A stretch of 64,000 nucleotides of DNA from Pagrus major. Lineage: Eukaryota > Chordata > Actinopteri > Spariformes > Sparidae. The position numbers and the translations under genes were made by a program. The stretch's first letter is position 1, and each line of letters opens with the position of its first letter. The notes under the pieces are model-generated. The model did no database searches and had not been told where the DNA came from. It saw nothing but the letters and a program-made list of their open reading frames with translations. The DNA is taken from assembly GCF_040436345.1 (NCBI RefSeq), contig NC_133227.1:27610671-27674670 (forward strand), written 5' to 3'. Below are positions 20,967-35,755 of the stretch, piece by piece.

Positions 20967-23900
20967 ACCAGAGACAAGAGCCTTTGCGTTGTCTCGTTCC
21001 CTTTTTTTCTTTGTCCTAAAATAATACTAATAACCTACTTAAACGTCCGTGTAGTAGGCAGTGTGCAGCGTATACTGATTGAGTATGCAGTATGTTAGTA
21101 TGTGATACTATTTTGCGTCCTGGGTTTAACACCGCCCAAGATGATTGTGATTGGTTTAAAGAAATTCAAACAAGCCAGAGTGTTTTTTCCCATCTATATC
21201 AGAATGATAGCTGGTGCAGCAAGGCTCGATTTAAGACAAACACAATGAAAACATGAATCAGCCCTGCCTCATGCTTCGAATCAGTTTTTGTCAACATTTA
21301 ATCAAGTCAGAGTGCTTTGAATTGCCTAAACCGGAACAAAAATATTAGTAATGCTATGGTTGGCATGAGCAGATACTGTTGGAAAACCAATTAAAGTCAT
21401 TGTCAGTGAAGGTTTTCAGGGACGTGGTTGCTGTTGGCGCCACATTAATCATGTCATTAAGATATATCTTCCTGTTTTATCTGCACTCATTTGGCTTGTT
21501 GCTGAACTCGACTACCTCTGGGAAGCACTTTGTGGGATTTCGTAGTAAAGGTCTGGATGATGTTGACTGGGAGGACTCAGTGTGCAGGGCTGCCGCTCTG
21601 CTTGATGTTTGCTCTGGTCAGACGTATGCTCTCTGGTCTTTACTTGCTGAGTTCAGCAGGTTTATCTGCTGTGGATAAAGCAGGAACACGTTTTAACGTC
21701 TGTCTGTTGACACATATTCAACAATATTCAACAACAAGCCTTTACGACACAATGGCAGGGCTCAGGATTATTGAGTTTTTAAGATACAAGTCATGAGTAT
21801 GAAGTTGTTGTGATCCGAACCGACTATTCCAACTATTTAAGGGTAAAAGCTGCTGTTCACATGTTGGTTAGCAGCTCCCCCTCCGTTCACAGAACAAAGT
21901 CCTGACAGAGAGCCGGACTTGAATCGTAGCCCAGCAGGGTCACGTTTGCTCGGTATGTGCTGGCTCATGGTAGTCTTCAATCTGGGTCAAAGGGAATGGG
22001 AAAGCTGCTGGAGCACAGGCAGCATCACTGAAAGCCATATAATCCTGACTTTACTGTACAGGAGCCACAATCCAGTCTACAACAAATACACTATTTATTT
22101 CTGCTGAAGTAATGTTTTATAAAAAAAAAACTAGTTACAGTTGTTTAAGCAAATTACCGTGGTGTTGTGCTGCATTATCTTTTTTACACTAAATGAGACC
22201 TGGATCTCATGTCTTTTTAGATTATGATCGTCAAAGCGACTGCGTACTTCTGGTTGTGGGCAGAACAGACGTAAAAAGTCCAAGTTTAAGACTACCCTAG
22301 ATTTTACAGGCTCCGAATGACGGTTGATGAGGTAACTCACCGCCAACAAAGTCATCCTATTGAGTACTTTGTCTCTTTATGTTGCTCTGTTCGATTGACT
22401 TCTATCCATGGCGAGGTTCCTGGGCATTGTTCCTTCGCTCACAGTACGCCCACAGCCTTTACTGGGGTTTGTGGCTGCAGTTGATGTTGTGCCACATTAA
22501 AAGGTTAAAGGATAAAGGATGGGATAGGTTTATTCACTCACGATACCGGCCCATATTTCTTAAATAAACACAAACAGCGCGCCTTTCAGTCCTAAAACCA
22601 CCTGTTGCATCACTTTTACTTATCCAGGTTTTCAAATACTTTGCGAGCCAACGCAGTGACTTCTCAGTTGCGTGACCTAAATATCACGTGTTCGATCCCT
22701 GCCATTATTGCTTAATTCATACAATTAAAGTTCACAGAGAAGCTCAGAGACTGTTCCTACCAGATAAAGTAGAGTATCACTTGTTTGCTCATGTTTTCCT
22801 GACCAGTGTAGCACAGGCACCAAAGTATTGTGATGTTTTTTATCCCGGCTTTAATCTCTTAGTGAGGTCAGTGTGGGTGGTTCAGCCAGTCAGGCGTGTT
22901 TGATTTTGATTTTGCAAGTTGCAGCTTGTCTCTTTCTTTTATCCGTGCAGGCAGTCTTTCACCAAACTTAACCGAGTAATTAAACGTTGTAGTTGTCTAA
23001 ACGTAAAGCAGAGATAGATAATTTTCAACTCCCCCCTCCTCGTGTTTCCCTCTGGTGGAGGTTCCTGGGGTGATTACAGGCTCGATGGGATTCATAAACC
23101 CTCCAGATTGTTCCTAGTTTGGGCCGTTTCTACACCCCAAAAATCCAGTATCAGTCGGGCTCTACTTGTAACTTTACAGAGAGCCTGTGACCAAATGTCA
23201 TAGATAGAAAAGAGAAAACATTTCCTCATTTATTTGCTCCTTCTTCATAAAAATGATCCTGTAAAAAAAAAATAAAAAATCCATGCCAGTTCCTCTGAAT
23301 GAAAGAGCAAGAGATGTATTTCTAAAGCTGCCATTTTAATGCTCTCAGTCATATAGAAAGAGAGGGAGAGAGGATGGTCTCTGTGCAGGAAGCAGTAAAA
23401 AACTTTGACCCACTTTTACACAATGCATGTACTCGTGAGCATCTGGTTATCATATGTAAATGCAAGCATGTGGTCAGAAAACGATCAGAGCAGCCAGAGA
23501 ACACATCTGGAGCTGTTCTGGCTCGCTTCACAACTGGATGTGAGCCAGCTGTAAATGCAGTCCATACATTTAGGTCAGCAGCGTTGCACAACTTTACATT
23601 TCACATGAGCTACCTCAAAGTTCAGTTCACACAGATAACAATGAAGTAGTTCATGTTCATATTTCACAATTTTTAATTTTGAAGTTCACAGTCAACTAGT
23701 TCATGTTAATTTCTTCCATGTTCTTCTTCAACTAAAAGCAGTAACAAAGTAATACAAAACATTATTAATAAGATTTGTTTTTTTATCATAAATCCCACAA
23801 TGATAAACCAGAAAATGTCTGAATGTCTTCTGTGATTATTTATTATTTAAATTTCCATTATAGAAAACAGTTATTGTTGTTGTTAGCGTGATTGTCAGCT

Positions 23901-25092
23901 GTCAGAGTAGCCTGATCCATAGTAACACATGTAACGCTACGTATGAAACGTGACCCTGTAACATGTGCAGCCGGGTTCTTTAAAACAGACCATGAACTCT
24001 CACGGGAGTCAGCGACGCTCACATTCTCATGCACGACACTGGTTTTAAAATCTACCTATCAGGCGAAAAGGTCGTCTAACCCCAGTGCTTCTTGCTAGCT
24101 TAAGCTTAAGTAAAAAAAAAAAACAAGAAGTAGAAGCAGTAGCTAAAAAGTCCTCCGTGTCATTGCTTCCCTGGATCCTGGATGCACCATGCTCCTCGAC
24201 CCCTGCCAGCTCAGCCAAACAAAATACCTGGCATATTAAAATCCAATCAAACAGTAATTGTAAGTGTGAAACCACTGGGTCATTTTGATGAGGGACCAAA
24301 CCGGACTTCGGCACAAATTCCGACTGTGTTTGTGGGAAGTCCGGCCATCTCCAGCTGCGCTTGTGACGACCAGAACTTTTTCCTAACCCTAACCAAGTTG
24401 TTTTTGTGCCTTAACCTAACCAGACCATAACCAGGACATGAATAAATGTACTTTGCCAACATTTATTCTGACGATTAGGTTGAGAGAGACCACTGTCCCA
24501 GATAGTTTTTCCAACATTTGTAAGCGTGACACCCCTGGATATTTTAAACGATACATCAGAACAGCAGAATCAGGTAAGTCAAAACATTAAATAAAACATT
24601 TAACATATAGAAATGTGAAGTTATAATGCATAGTCAGCTGACTAGTGTGCTGTTCAGATAGGTGCCACACAGTGATTTAGTGTACCGTTACGTTAGCTTG
24701 CTTACATGATTGTACAAGGAATCGTGGATAGACTGTCATCAGTGTTGTCCAGCTTTGCTAATGATATGTTGGATTTGTTTTAATGTGTTAGACGAAGACG
24801 CAGGTTTTAGAAAATTGATCAGAGTGTTAAACAAACCGATGAAATCGTCAGCAGGTAGAACTAGATGCATGTTGAACAACACTTATTTAAAATAAAGCAA
24901 CAAAAAGTTCACATCTAGAACTTTGTGTTTCAGGAAAACAATGGCACATTATTTTCACTCATCATGACGTGAGTTTTGCCATCATGTGATGACCCAACCT
25001 CTTTTTTTTTTTGATCCTCTGAAGGTAACGATATAATAGCGGGACGGGATGGACCGGTTTGTCTGGTTTGACCTTTCAGGTGTTCTGTTGTG
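20967..25092. other. Intergenic, no gene recognised
   Basis: No convincing exon. At 24300-24480 there is a TAACC-rich stretch (CCTAACCCTAACCAAG and CCTTAACCTAACCAGACC) of a kind common as degenerate dispersed repeats in fish. A poly(A) run is at about 24111-24124. Confidence 0.45.
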
Positions 25093-25194
25093 TGCAGGTA
25101 TTTCTGAACGTGCTGAGAAATGACATCTTGTCAGTGCAGACAGAAGCTGTGACAGGACGTCCAACTCAGAGCTCCCTCGTTGTACAGAAACACA
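25093..25194 (+). other. Possible 5'UTR exon of the PLAC8-like gene
   Basis: An acceptor-like TGTGTGCAG precedes the block, and a good donor, ACACAG then GTGAGAC, follows at 25194/25195. The first coding exon at 27306 is itself preceded by a splice acceptor, so an upstream non-coding exon must exist; this is the best candidate seen. If it is the first exon, the acceptor-like motif is irrelevant. Confidence 0.3.
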
Positions 25195-25704
25195 GGTGAG
25201 ACATTAACTGTTCTTTAGGATCAGACTACATAGATACTACCTGTGTGTTTATTATCCTTAACAAGTCTATATTCAGTATTTGTATCATCATGTCTCTCTC
25301 GTGTAATGATTTTATGCTTTTTTTCTCCGTAAGGCACGTTGTTAAGCTTTAAAACAAAGCGCCATTACTAGAATTTGTACTTTTCTCAAGGTGACATCGT
25401 TCATCATCACGGATACATCATATTCTCCATTGGCTGAAAACATATTTTACAGTAAAACACGACAGTTTGTATACTCCAAGTTTACAACTTGACGGCTAAA
25501 ATGAGTTTCACAAGCGTTCTGAAATGTTGAGAAATCACAACAAAATTGGAGGGAATTTGGGGAATGTGTGCAGAAAGAGTTCAAAAAGTCAGCGAGGGAA
25601 CACGTCATGCTGATTTCACAGTGAGAAAGTCCTGCGCAGACGTAAGCTGTCAGTCATTAATCACCCAAACTAGGCCGTCGTTCTCACTCTCGCTCTGCTC
25701 AAAT

Positions 25705-25965
25705 TATGGTTGTTATCCACCTCCACTTTTACTTTACTACATGTAACTACAAGTCATGTGCTTAAGTACAATTTTGAGATTTTTTGCTGCTACGTTTTAC
25801 TTTCGCTCCACTACATTAAGGAGGCAAATATTGTCCTTTTACTTGACTACTTTTATTTATTATCACTGATTACAATAACCAGAAAAATGCTGAATATCAT
25901 ATCAGATAATGGGCCGGGCCGATAATCAGTTGACTGTAAACGCATACATGTAAACATAAGTATTA
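25705..25965. repeat. TACTT-rich dispersed repeat, copy 1
   Basis: The sequence ACTTTTACTTTACTACATGTAACTAC... through CCAGAAAAATGCTGAATATC to GATAATCAGTTGACTG matches, block by block, the element at 58243-58735. A partial relative is at about 26490-26700. The family is common in fish and looks like a non-autonomous element; classification not determined. Confidence 0.6.
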
Positions 25966-27305
25966 TTTACAGTGGACCCAAATAAAAAAAAGCAATATGC
26001 CAGCGCACACCAGGATGCATTTGACACTATTTTAGTAACAATTACGTTAAAAACAGCAAACTACGCATTTCACATGTTGCTACTTCACTTGCTTGATTGC
26101 CAGTTAAGCAAAGAATAAATCACTGTGCTTAATTAACTTTATTTACAGCTGAAGTCGACAATTCAAGACAAATATAGTTGATTATTAAGTCTCATGGTCG
26201 CCACCGCCCCGTTTGCTGTCCAAAAGCCAAAGCGTCGGTATTTGTCAACCTGGGAATGAGACTCCCTAATTAACTATATTTCTCTAGAGTTGTCTATTTC
26301 AGCTTTACATAACTTTATAACTTTGCTTAAATATTTTTTTTTTTTACACAACCACATGTAGGGAATTAAGCACAGAGCAAATCTGATGAAACATCATGTG
26401 TAAACTGTAGTTTGCTCTTCGCTCTTTTCAATGTAATTGTTGATAAGATGGTGTCACCACTGTGGTTTACTTTGTGCCAGCTGTGCATGGCGTATCTGTA
26501 GTTTTTTTTTAACTTTAACTTGTAGTTTTGAGACTCAAGTACATTTATTGCCAGAAAATTACTTTTGATCCATTCAAGTACATTTAACATCGGACACTTT
26601 AAGACTTTTCCCCAGGCACTATTTGTATGGTTGACTTTCACTTGTACTTTTTTAATATGATATCTTGACATTTACTTGTACTTTATACAACACAGCTTTT
26701 TCAGAGGGCCTCAGGAAAATCTCTGAAACCAGAAAAAAGTGTTGGATTGACGTTCACATTCTGTTTTTCAGTTTTCAACTCTTTCAAATTTAAAGACACA
26801 CTACATTGTTTGTAATTTCCCCTCCAGAGTGAAACTTGCGTACGTGTTTTCTGATTTGATGCCCTCGTAGATAGGAGGACGACATTTGTTAATCTGATAG
26901 CACAATAGTTGAGGTTTGGCTTTGGTCCATTCACCCTCACTTGTGCCTGCTGTGAACTTTGTGGCTTTGTCACTCTCTGATTATATTGTGCTTCATCCAA
27001 AGCACTTTACAATTTGACGCATGTGCTCACCGATGGCAGCGACGCATTTATTTCTTGAAGCCTTCGTCAAATCTGTATTGGATCTTCAGTGTTTTATAAA
27101 GAACGACTTGTCATCAAATCCTGTTCCAGTACCACAAAATCTTACTATGGTTTTCTCACTGAAAACACAAAGTCTTGGAAATATTTTGTACGTAGCAGCA
27201 GAGGTGTTTTTCATTGTTGTCATACTTTGTGTATGATTTTATCTCACACACGCAACTTTATGAAACATGCGTAACGTGATTTTTGCTTCCTGGTTCCTCC
27301 TTCAG
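25966..27305. other. Upstream region / first intron of the PLAC8-like gene
   Basis: AT-rich. Contains TACTT-type repeat fragments (about 26490-26700) and, at about 26238-26290, a stretch with CCTGGGAATGAGACTC that also occurs in the repeat copy near 48120. No exon recognised. Confidence 0.4.
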
Positions 27306-27313
27306 ACGCCATC

Positions 27314-29171
27314 ATGTCCACGTTTGTTGTCCAGCAACCTCGGCCTGTGATGGTGGCCCAAAACTCTGATGAGTGGGGATCGGGGATATGTGACTGCTGT
27401 GAGGACGTTCCTCGGTGTAAGCGTCTGGTTCATATCCATAACAGTGAACGTGCCGGATGATAAACTGCTAAATACGTTTATGAAATAACAGTAACATTTA
27501 AAGATTTATAGTTAAACACGGTGATTCAACCTGTCTGACGTTTCTGTTGTGCTTATTTCATATTCTGTATATCTTTGCTAGCGTCTTCAACAGCTAATCA
27601 ACAGGAGAATATCAGACTATATTGCCGGTTTTGGGTCATTTTCTTTAACAGGAAAATTATGTCTCCAATTTTAATATAGTAAAATAGGTATTTTTAATGA
27701 GATATGAAAGGATCAAACATGTATTGTAGATGAATGAGATGTATATTCTTTGACATAACATCATGAAAAACGTATTTTATGTGAGCTAATGTGAGATGCA
27801 GCGGTAAACAAGCAAGTATGACTCGGTCTATAGGGCCCAGGTCTAAAGACTGCAGAATCCCCCTTTAACTGCTTATAAATACATAATAAAATATTACAAG
27901 AAAAGCTTCGTAAAGGTTTAACAATGACAAAACAGGCAATTTAGTTAAACTCAATACATGTGAAGTGCTATGTATGAAATATTTTAAGAAACTTTTATAA
28001 ACGTTCTTAAGCAGTCAGCTGTTAGCAAGTTCCTTATCAGTGCTTATAAATGTCTTATAATCTAACAACAAACATATTTAGGATGCTATTATTAACACTT
28101 ATATTCTTATTAATGTTTACAACAATCTTATGAGGACCTTTATAACCTGTTATCGATTGTTACAAGGGCCTTGATAGAAAGCGCTACCAAAAACATTAAC
28201 AAAAAGACATTGTTTTCTATTAAAAACACACTTTTTTTTATTTCCAGATACATAAAAATACAGTTATCGTACCAGGTCGTTCCCTCATTGATTTAACTTG
28301 TAATTTGCAACAAACTGTCTTATTTTTCCATCTGAACACCAAAGAAATGTCAAAGTATTGAACTAAATTTTAAAAAGTTACGTATTTAAAACCATGTTAG
28401 ATGAAAAAAAAAAAGATGTTAGATGAAAATGATGCCAATAAATCTGATGTAAGAGAGAGAGACAGGAAATCCTGACTCTTAACTCGTAATAGTTGTAATG
28501 GGAAGACAATCAATTCATGCACTTCCTCATATCTTCACGTGTTTCATAAGAAGTCGTGTGTTTCTTTGTGTCAGAGTGTCTGTAGGTGCGTCTTGTATCA
28601 GTGTCTGTGCTGTTTATTTGTTGTGTTTCCTGGTTCAGGTTGTTTTGCGTTCTGGTGCTTTCCGTGTTTCGCCTGTATAACCTCCAGAGACTACGGCGAG
28701 TGTCTCTGTCTCCCCCTGCTGGAGATGTTCGGCGGCTGCATCCCTCCCATCTCGATGTCCATGAGGGTCTCCATGCGGCAGCGCTACGGCATCAGAGTAA
28801 GGCCGCAACTCTTTGTAATCTGTGTAATCCTTTATTTACTCTAGTTTTTAAAGACTGAGTTAAAATAAAGGTTTCAGCGTGTGGGTGTGTAGAAAAGATT
28901 GATAGCTATTAATCCAGTTAAATGTCATTGCAGTTTACACATAAGTGACATATAGAAGAGGTGAGGAAGTGTTTGAGGGTGTTTCGGTGTAATCTAGACT
29001 GGTAATCCTTCACCTGTTCACCCGCTGATCACTGTATTGTGTCTTCAGGGCACCATGTGTCGGGACTGTGCGTATTCGACCTTCTGCGCTCCCTGCTCCT
29101 GGTGTCAGATGTCCAGAGAGATGAAGAAAAGAAACTACCAAGTCGTCCTCGTCGGCGCCAAGAACACATAA
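27314..29171 (+). CDS. PLAC8/cornifelin family protein (onzin-like), three coding exons
   Basis: Coding exons are 27314-27416, 28639-28796 and 29049-29171. They splice at CGGT|GTAAGC, TTCAG|GTTG, AGA|GTAAGG and TTCAG|GGCACC, joining in frame into 127 residues. The product has a short N-tail, then the Cys-rich PLAC8 domain: WGSGICDCCEDVPRCC, FWCFPCFAC, DYGECLC, RYGIRGTMCRD and CAPCSWCQMSREMKKR. RYGI(R), SWCQM and the REMK end are typical of cornifelin/PLAC8 proteins, which are about 112-130 residues long. Known relatives act in epithelial envelope formation, adipocyte differentiation and, in zebrafish, pronephros development. The exact orthologue is not resolved, so no symbol is given. An acceptor (CCTTCAG) at 27305 shows that a 5'UTR exon lies upstream. 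Confidence 0.92.
27880..28195. repeat. Possible dispersed repeat in intron 1
   Basis: Tract with TGCTTATAAATGTCTTATAATC, GGATGCTATTATTAACACTTATA and a GAAAGCGCTACC end resembles a widespread fish non-autonomous element. Assigned from memory only; boundaries approximate. Confidence 0.35.
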
Positions 29172-29486
29172 CCTCCTCGTCGCCGCTGTCAAACACAACC
29201 TGCAACAGATGTTACTAGCATGTTCATATATCGAAGCACAGTGGGTAAAAAAAAAAATGCTTGAAGCCGTGTTCCTGACTGAACATGAACGCGTGCCTGT
29301 AATTATAATTTATTGAGATTATTCTGTCCCTTGTACTTTCTCCTTTACAGGCAACTGATCGTGAGCATTTTTTAACCAGTTAATGATCTTATCTTGTAAT
29401 TTTCTCTCACTTTGTTTAAAGTTTTGTTTCTGTTATCAAACACACACAGCACGAGTTTATAATCAGTCAACCTGCTTTATCTATCA

Positions 29487-29492
29487 AATAAA
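29487..29492 (+). terminator. Polyadenylation signal of the PLAC8-like gene
   Basis: AATAAA 316 bases after the stop codon. A second AATAAA is at 29656-29661. Confidence 0.6.
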
Positions 29493-29671
29493 CATCATCA
29501 TCACATAGAAATACAGTACTGTAGATATATTAGTGGTATATATACTGCATCATACAATACAGTAGAGTATGGTAATGGATAGTTGTATTAATATACATTT
29601 TTGTAATCATTTTTTTTAGTTAACATTGGCTTTCATTAATTATCAGTCTTTTGTCAATAAAATACATTGAA

Positions 29672-30644
29672 TGAAAACAGTGTGCTGTATATTTATACAG
29701 TATGCGGTTAAGAAAAGGCAACAAGACATGAATACGTTGATCAATGAGCAAATATAGAGCTGTACAAAGCACAGAAAATGACAGAAAGCCTCTTTTAAAT
29801 ACTCGTGTAATGCCTGAAACATCCGCTAGAGGGCGTCACACTCTTCATAATGAGCCGACATGGTTGAGGCCATGTGGGGTCACAGTGCATCACCGACTTC
29901 TCCTGTGTTTTGATTTAGTGGGGACACAGTTTCTGGGAAAAAAACATTTACAGTTAAACATAAGTGATGGATAAATATTGTATTTATCACTTTATTTAAT
30001 TCCTCATTTTTGGGTAAACATTTTCATCTTTTTTTATTAATTTCTCCCCTGTAAAAAACAAGAAGTAAGAAATGAGGAAGGGCTGTTCAATCCGATTGAC
30101 AGTCTTGGAAGGTGTTTCTTTTATTTTGTCCACCCTCTGTGTGGTGGCCGTTGTAGGATCTCTCAGACTCGACACCTTTCTGTCAGGGAAAGACAAGAAA
30201 ACTGTTGATGAAATGTGATGCGTGATGAGGAAAATAATAAATAAATGAAAAATAAAAGGTCAAATTGATGAGATCATCGTAATTTTTGACTTAATCACTG
30301 ATGAGTTTGAGTCAGAAGTCACGTACTAAATCAAAATGATGCAGCTGAGTCAAAGGTTTGATTTAGCTTGAAGGTGCTATTTGTAAGAAAAGCTGATTTG
30401 AAAAGTTGAAAGGAAGAAGATGATCCAACTCGTCAAATAATGACGCAGTAGGACGGGTCGGCCGCAACCCCAAAGCTTCAGTCTTTAGTCATAGTCAGAC
30501 ATTTTAATGCGTAAATGCTTTAACCACAGTAGTTTGACAGTATTTATTATAATACCTAACTTTTCCTTTTTTGTTGTTGTTGATTTTTGGCATAACTGAG
30601 TATTTTGTCAGTCTTGGATGAAGGAAACTACAAACCCGTGTACA
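29672..30644. other. Intergenic, nothing recognised
   Basis: AT-rich DNA between the PLAC8-like gene and the Tc1 element with no supportable feature. Confidence 0.5.
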
Positions 30645-30646
30645 TA

Positions 30647-30860
30647 CAGTCGTCCTCAAAATTATTCATACCCTTGCTAATTTTTGTGATTTACTATTTT
30701 TGTGATGAAATGACTGCATTTTTTCCAAGTTTGTTTATGAGTTATACGTGACCAACAAGTGAAAGAATGACAACAATACACAATACAAGAAATTCTTCAT
30801 TTCAGGGGTATTTTATTCAAGGATTCCCAAAAAATGCCATGTTCAAAATTATTCATACCC
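30647..30860. repeat. Tc1 left inverted repeat
   Basis: Outer and inner CAAAATTATTCATACCC motifs lie at about 30656-30674 and 30844-30860. Nearly identical to the inverted complement of 32076-32288. Confidence 0.9.
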
Positions 30861-30877
30861 TAGTCCAATGTCTTTCT

Positions 30878-31948
<1,071 letters not shown>

Positions 31949-32075
31949 TCTTCTGGAAAGATGCTATTTTTTTAAATCAGTGTTTAACATTTGTTCAACA
32001 ATGTTAATGGTATTTATTCCATTGTAACATTTTGAAATGACCACAGGACAAAGATTTTTGTTGAGATATTGTCAG

Positions 32076-32288
32076 GGGTATGAATAATTTTGAACATGGC
32101 ATTTTTTGGGAAACCTTGAATAAAATACCCCTGAAATGAAGAATTTCTTGAATTGTGTATTGTTGTCATTCTTTCACTTGTTGGTCACGTATACCTCATA
32201 AACAAACTTGAAAAAATGCAGTCATTTCATCACAAAAATAGAAAATCACAAAAATTAGCAAGGGTATGAATAATTTTGAGGACGACTG
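32076..32288. repeat. Tc1 right inverted repeat
   Basis: Inverted partner of 30647-30860, about 97% identical by eye. Confidence 0.9.
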
Positions 32289-32290
32289 TA

Positions 32291-34727
32291 TGTACTGAAA
32301 TCACATAATTAACTCACAACTCTAAAGCCCCCGATTTTCTGAATCAGTACGACATTTTTGGCATTTTGCTTTTGTTTGCAGTATTTTACTTTACGTTTTC
32401 AGTCCAGAGGCAGTATACTGCTGTGTTTTGTTCTTTAAGGGCCCGTGTCCACATAGTAAAAACGCTGCACGTGCGTCTTGTGTCTATTACAACAATATCT
32501 TGACAATCGCTGCTGTAAGATCGACACTGCTCCTTTGAGGTTTACTATCCGTTTGTTATTTGACATCAGAGCAAAGATGATGTGCGTGCACGACACGATC
32601 CATAGGAGACAGAAATACAGTGAATATTATCACCTAGGTCAGGAAAAAGAAAAAGAGCAATGGTGACGTCAGCAGCACCTTTCTGAAAAGTTCAACTTGA
32701 AGCAGCTGCACAAAAAAGGCGGCGCACAATTGCACATTAATCAACATTAAAACAGATGTAAACGCACCAGAGTTAGCTGAAGGGCTCCCGTTCCTTCACC
32801 TGATGTTAATGGACGTCCTAGAATTAATAGAAATAAAACAACTTGTGCAATAGTTAAAAAAAATACACAGCATCGTGATAGCAACACATGAGGTCAAAAT
32901 CCATTATCAGGCGATAAAGGTTGTGTGTCAACAAGCCGTTTCTGTGGGAGTTTCCTCACATACCTCCTTAGGCAGCCTCTACCAGCAAATCATTTCTGAA
33001 AACCTACTGTCCACTATCTGCTCAGCACCAAACCGCAAAGTTAGTAACTATCTGGTGAAAAATGTGGAGCATTTATCAGCTCAGAAGCCAGATATTTGTG
33101 TCAGGAGTTGGCGGAGACAAAGCCAGAGCTACAGGAGAGTGAATATTGGACTTTTATCAGCGTGTTTTTGGTGTTTTTCTGCCCTCTAGTGGCCTTAAAT
33201 CGATGAATCCAGCTTTAAATAACAACATCTGTACTGTGTGGTTGACCTGATGTTTTTCAAGACCTGTTAAATTAAAAAGAGGATGGAGGAGAAGAGATTT
33301 CTCTCTGTTCAGTTCGGAGTCACTATCATGTCATATTTTGTCAAATTACTCCCAATAAACGTTCCCATTTGTTTGGTCCGGTTTTGGCGTTCCAGCCGAG
33401 GCGATCGCCTCCCCTTCTGCTGGCACACTTGGCCCTGGTGTTCACTGTAAATTGCTCAGTGGGTTGTTTTTAATGGGATTATAATGACAGTTATGGTTTG
33501 CAAGAATTGATGTTTGTGACTTTTACGAGGTGTGAGTGAAGGGGCGGGTCCAGGCGGCTCATAAAGGCTGCAGGAATGTTAATTGGTCGAGGCCACTGCT
33601 GCCCTCTTTGTTCTGCTCGCTCATACTGGGCTTCTGTTGCGCCCGTTAAAGGCCAAAGAGCTGATTTAAAATCTGTGACTTTAACCCCGCGCACCCTCCG
33701 ACACCCCCCGCACACACATATGTACACAGATTATCCCACCTACAGCCCCCTCGTCCGTCCCCGCCCAGTCTTTCTTCTCTCCCGGAGAAAATGGAGCCCT
33801 TTGCTTTTCTCTCATTTCCTCCATGTTGCTTAATCAGGTGGTCGGCACCCCCCCTCCCCGCTGGGTTTGATCCAGTGTTGGGGGAGTAATTTCATCACAG
33901 TTTTTTTTTTTTTTTCTCCTCTGGTCAAATGGACAGCTGTGTTTCCAGCCAGCGAGGGAGGTTTTAAAAAGGCCAAAAGGGGATTTCTTCCATTTTTTTT
34001 CTCCATTATTTGGAAATATTTAATAAATTAGCAGAATTTCAACACAACTGAAGGAAGTTTTTATTGTTTTGTTTTCCGCTGTCAAACCTCAGAACATTTA
34101 GTGTTTTGTTTTATTCTTTAATCTTTAAATTTATGATTTATTTATATATTTATACTGCACAAAGTCAATTCTGCTGCCGACAACTCGTATCACTTTTCCA
34201 GTTTGTAGTTTCACCATCTACTGTCTTTTTAGCCCAGTTGCCAGATGTTTGTGCAAGCTAATAACCTCTTATAACCACATTTCTATAATATGTGTCATAT
34301 CGCGTTCACATTACATGAGTATGAGCTGTCATGCTGGAAGCTGGGGGAGTCATTTGTAGGAGTGAAACCACTGGATGTTTTTAATGAAACGGTGGGACAC
34401 TTTCCAGCTGTGTTTGTAAAGACAGAACATCTTCCCTGAATCTAACAGCACCATAAGCACAACGTTGTCACGACATGTAATAGAAAACTGAACATAAAAA
34501 GTTGAAACATTAACAAGTAGCTGGTATTTAAATAAGTTTTGAACCTACCTGTGGTTTTCAGAAATGTACATTGGCATCATTTATTCCTGCGATCGGGTTT
34601 TTTGACACCAAGTTAGCAGCGACTCTGGCTGAAATACCTCAAATGTTACTGGAAGAACTGAAAATGAATCTTATTGAATTTGTCGATCCTCTTGCTAAAA
34701 ACGGAAAAGTCTTTCCTTCCTGTTTAT
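32291..34727. other. Non-coding region with one CNE-like block
   Basis: No gene recognised. The block at about 33361-33640 is complex, balanced in composition and dense in TAAT/ATTA and CCAAT-like motifs (TTTTTAATGGGATTATAATG, GTTAATTGGTC), which resembles a conserved non-coding enhancer. That is inference, since no comparison could be run. Confidence 0.35.
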
Positions 34728-34990
34728 CAGTCAGTCAGTCTTTATTTGTACAGTGCCAATTCACAACAAAAGACATCACATGACACTTTCAAGCCTGAGT
34801 AGGTCTAGAGCATACTCGTTGATTAATTTATTTACAGAGACACAAGATTTCCCCCGTGAACAAGCACTTGGCAACTGTGATGAGAAAATAAAAAACAACT
34901 GCCTTTTAACAGGCAGAAACCTCGAGCAGAACCGGACTCAATGTTTGGAGGCCATCTGCCTCGACCGGTTGCGTTCAGACGAGATCATTT
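34728..34990. mobile_element. LINE 3'UTR-type fragment
   Basis: CAGTCAGTCTTTATTTGTAC at the left, then CCTTTTAACAGGCAGAAACC, GAGCAGAACC and GGCCATCTGCCTCGACCGGT follow the order of a very common percomorph LINE-tail repeat. Truncated and non-coding. Confidence 0.6.
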
Positions 34991-35668
34991 TGAAGACGAT
35001 CCCTGTGCACGTGGATCGGCAAAAACTGCTGTACTCTCATTTACTTACAGTTGATTGAGGAGGAGAGCAACTGATTTCTATTTTCCCTCTGTTTCATTCT
35101 CCGTTAGAGATTATCAGGACGACCTCACCACAAGAGGACCTAGTTTACTCTAAACTACACTGAATCCTCCAACTTTTGGATGTGTGCGGACATAAAATCC
35201 TCTTGAAAATCAGCACGATTGATCTTCTCTTTAAAACAAAAAAAAGTGTTTTTTCTTGAAAATCTGTGGGAATCTTAAAGGGATGCTGAGTGGATCCTGT
35301 GTGACAGGGCCTGAGATGTAAATCAGAGGTCAGCAGATGCATTTGAACCTGGAGTAGGTGGAATCTGCCCGACGCTGTCATCCTGTCTGTCTCGAGGTAT
35401 CCACCATGACGGATAGAGACGGCGTCTATCTGCCCCGAGTCTCTCCATAATTTCCAGGGGAAGTGTTCCTTTTAAAAGACAAGGTTGGAGTTGCCGGGGA
35501 GTCGGCTGATAACGGCTCAGGTTAAGATGGGGCGGGAGGGGCAGGCGTAGTCCGACACGGGCTATCAGACGACGGGCCTCCGGGCAAACAAACAGCTCTG
35601 ACCTCTGAAAAACAACGGCAGCAGGGAGCAGCTGATAGCGAGAGACGGATAGGTGGAGGTTGGTGATG

Positions 35669-35673
<5 letters not shown>
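34991..35673. other. Non-coding, nothing recognised
   Basis: No exon or repeat that I can support. Confidence 0.4.
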
Positions 35674-35744
<71 letters not shown>

Positions 35745-35755
35745 TGTGTGTGTGG
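35674..35755. repeat. Long (GT)n microsatellite
   Basis: About 33 uninterrupted GT units, then interrupted GGTG units to about 35755. Confidence 0.97.

Noticed and set aside
22630-22710. B-box-like GTTCGATCCC suggesting a tRNA or tRNA-derived SINE
   Set aside because: No convincing A-box or cloverleaf could be drawn.
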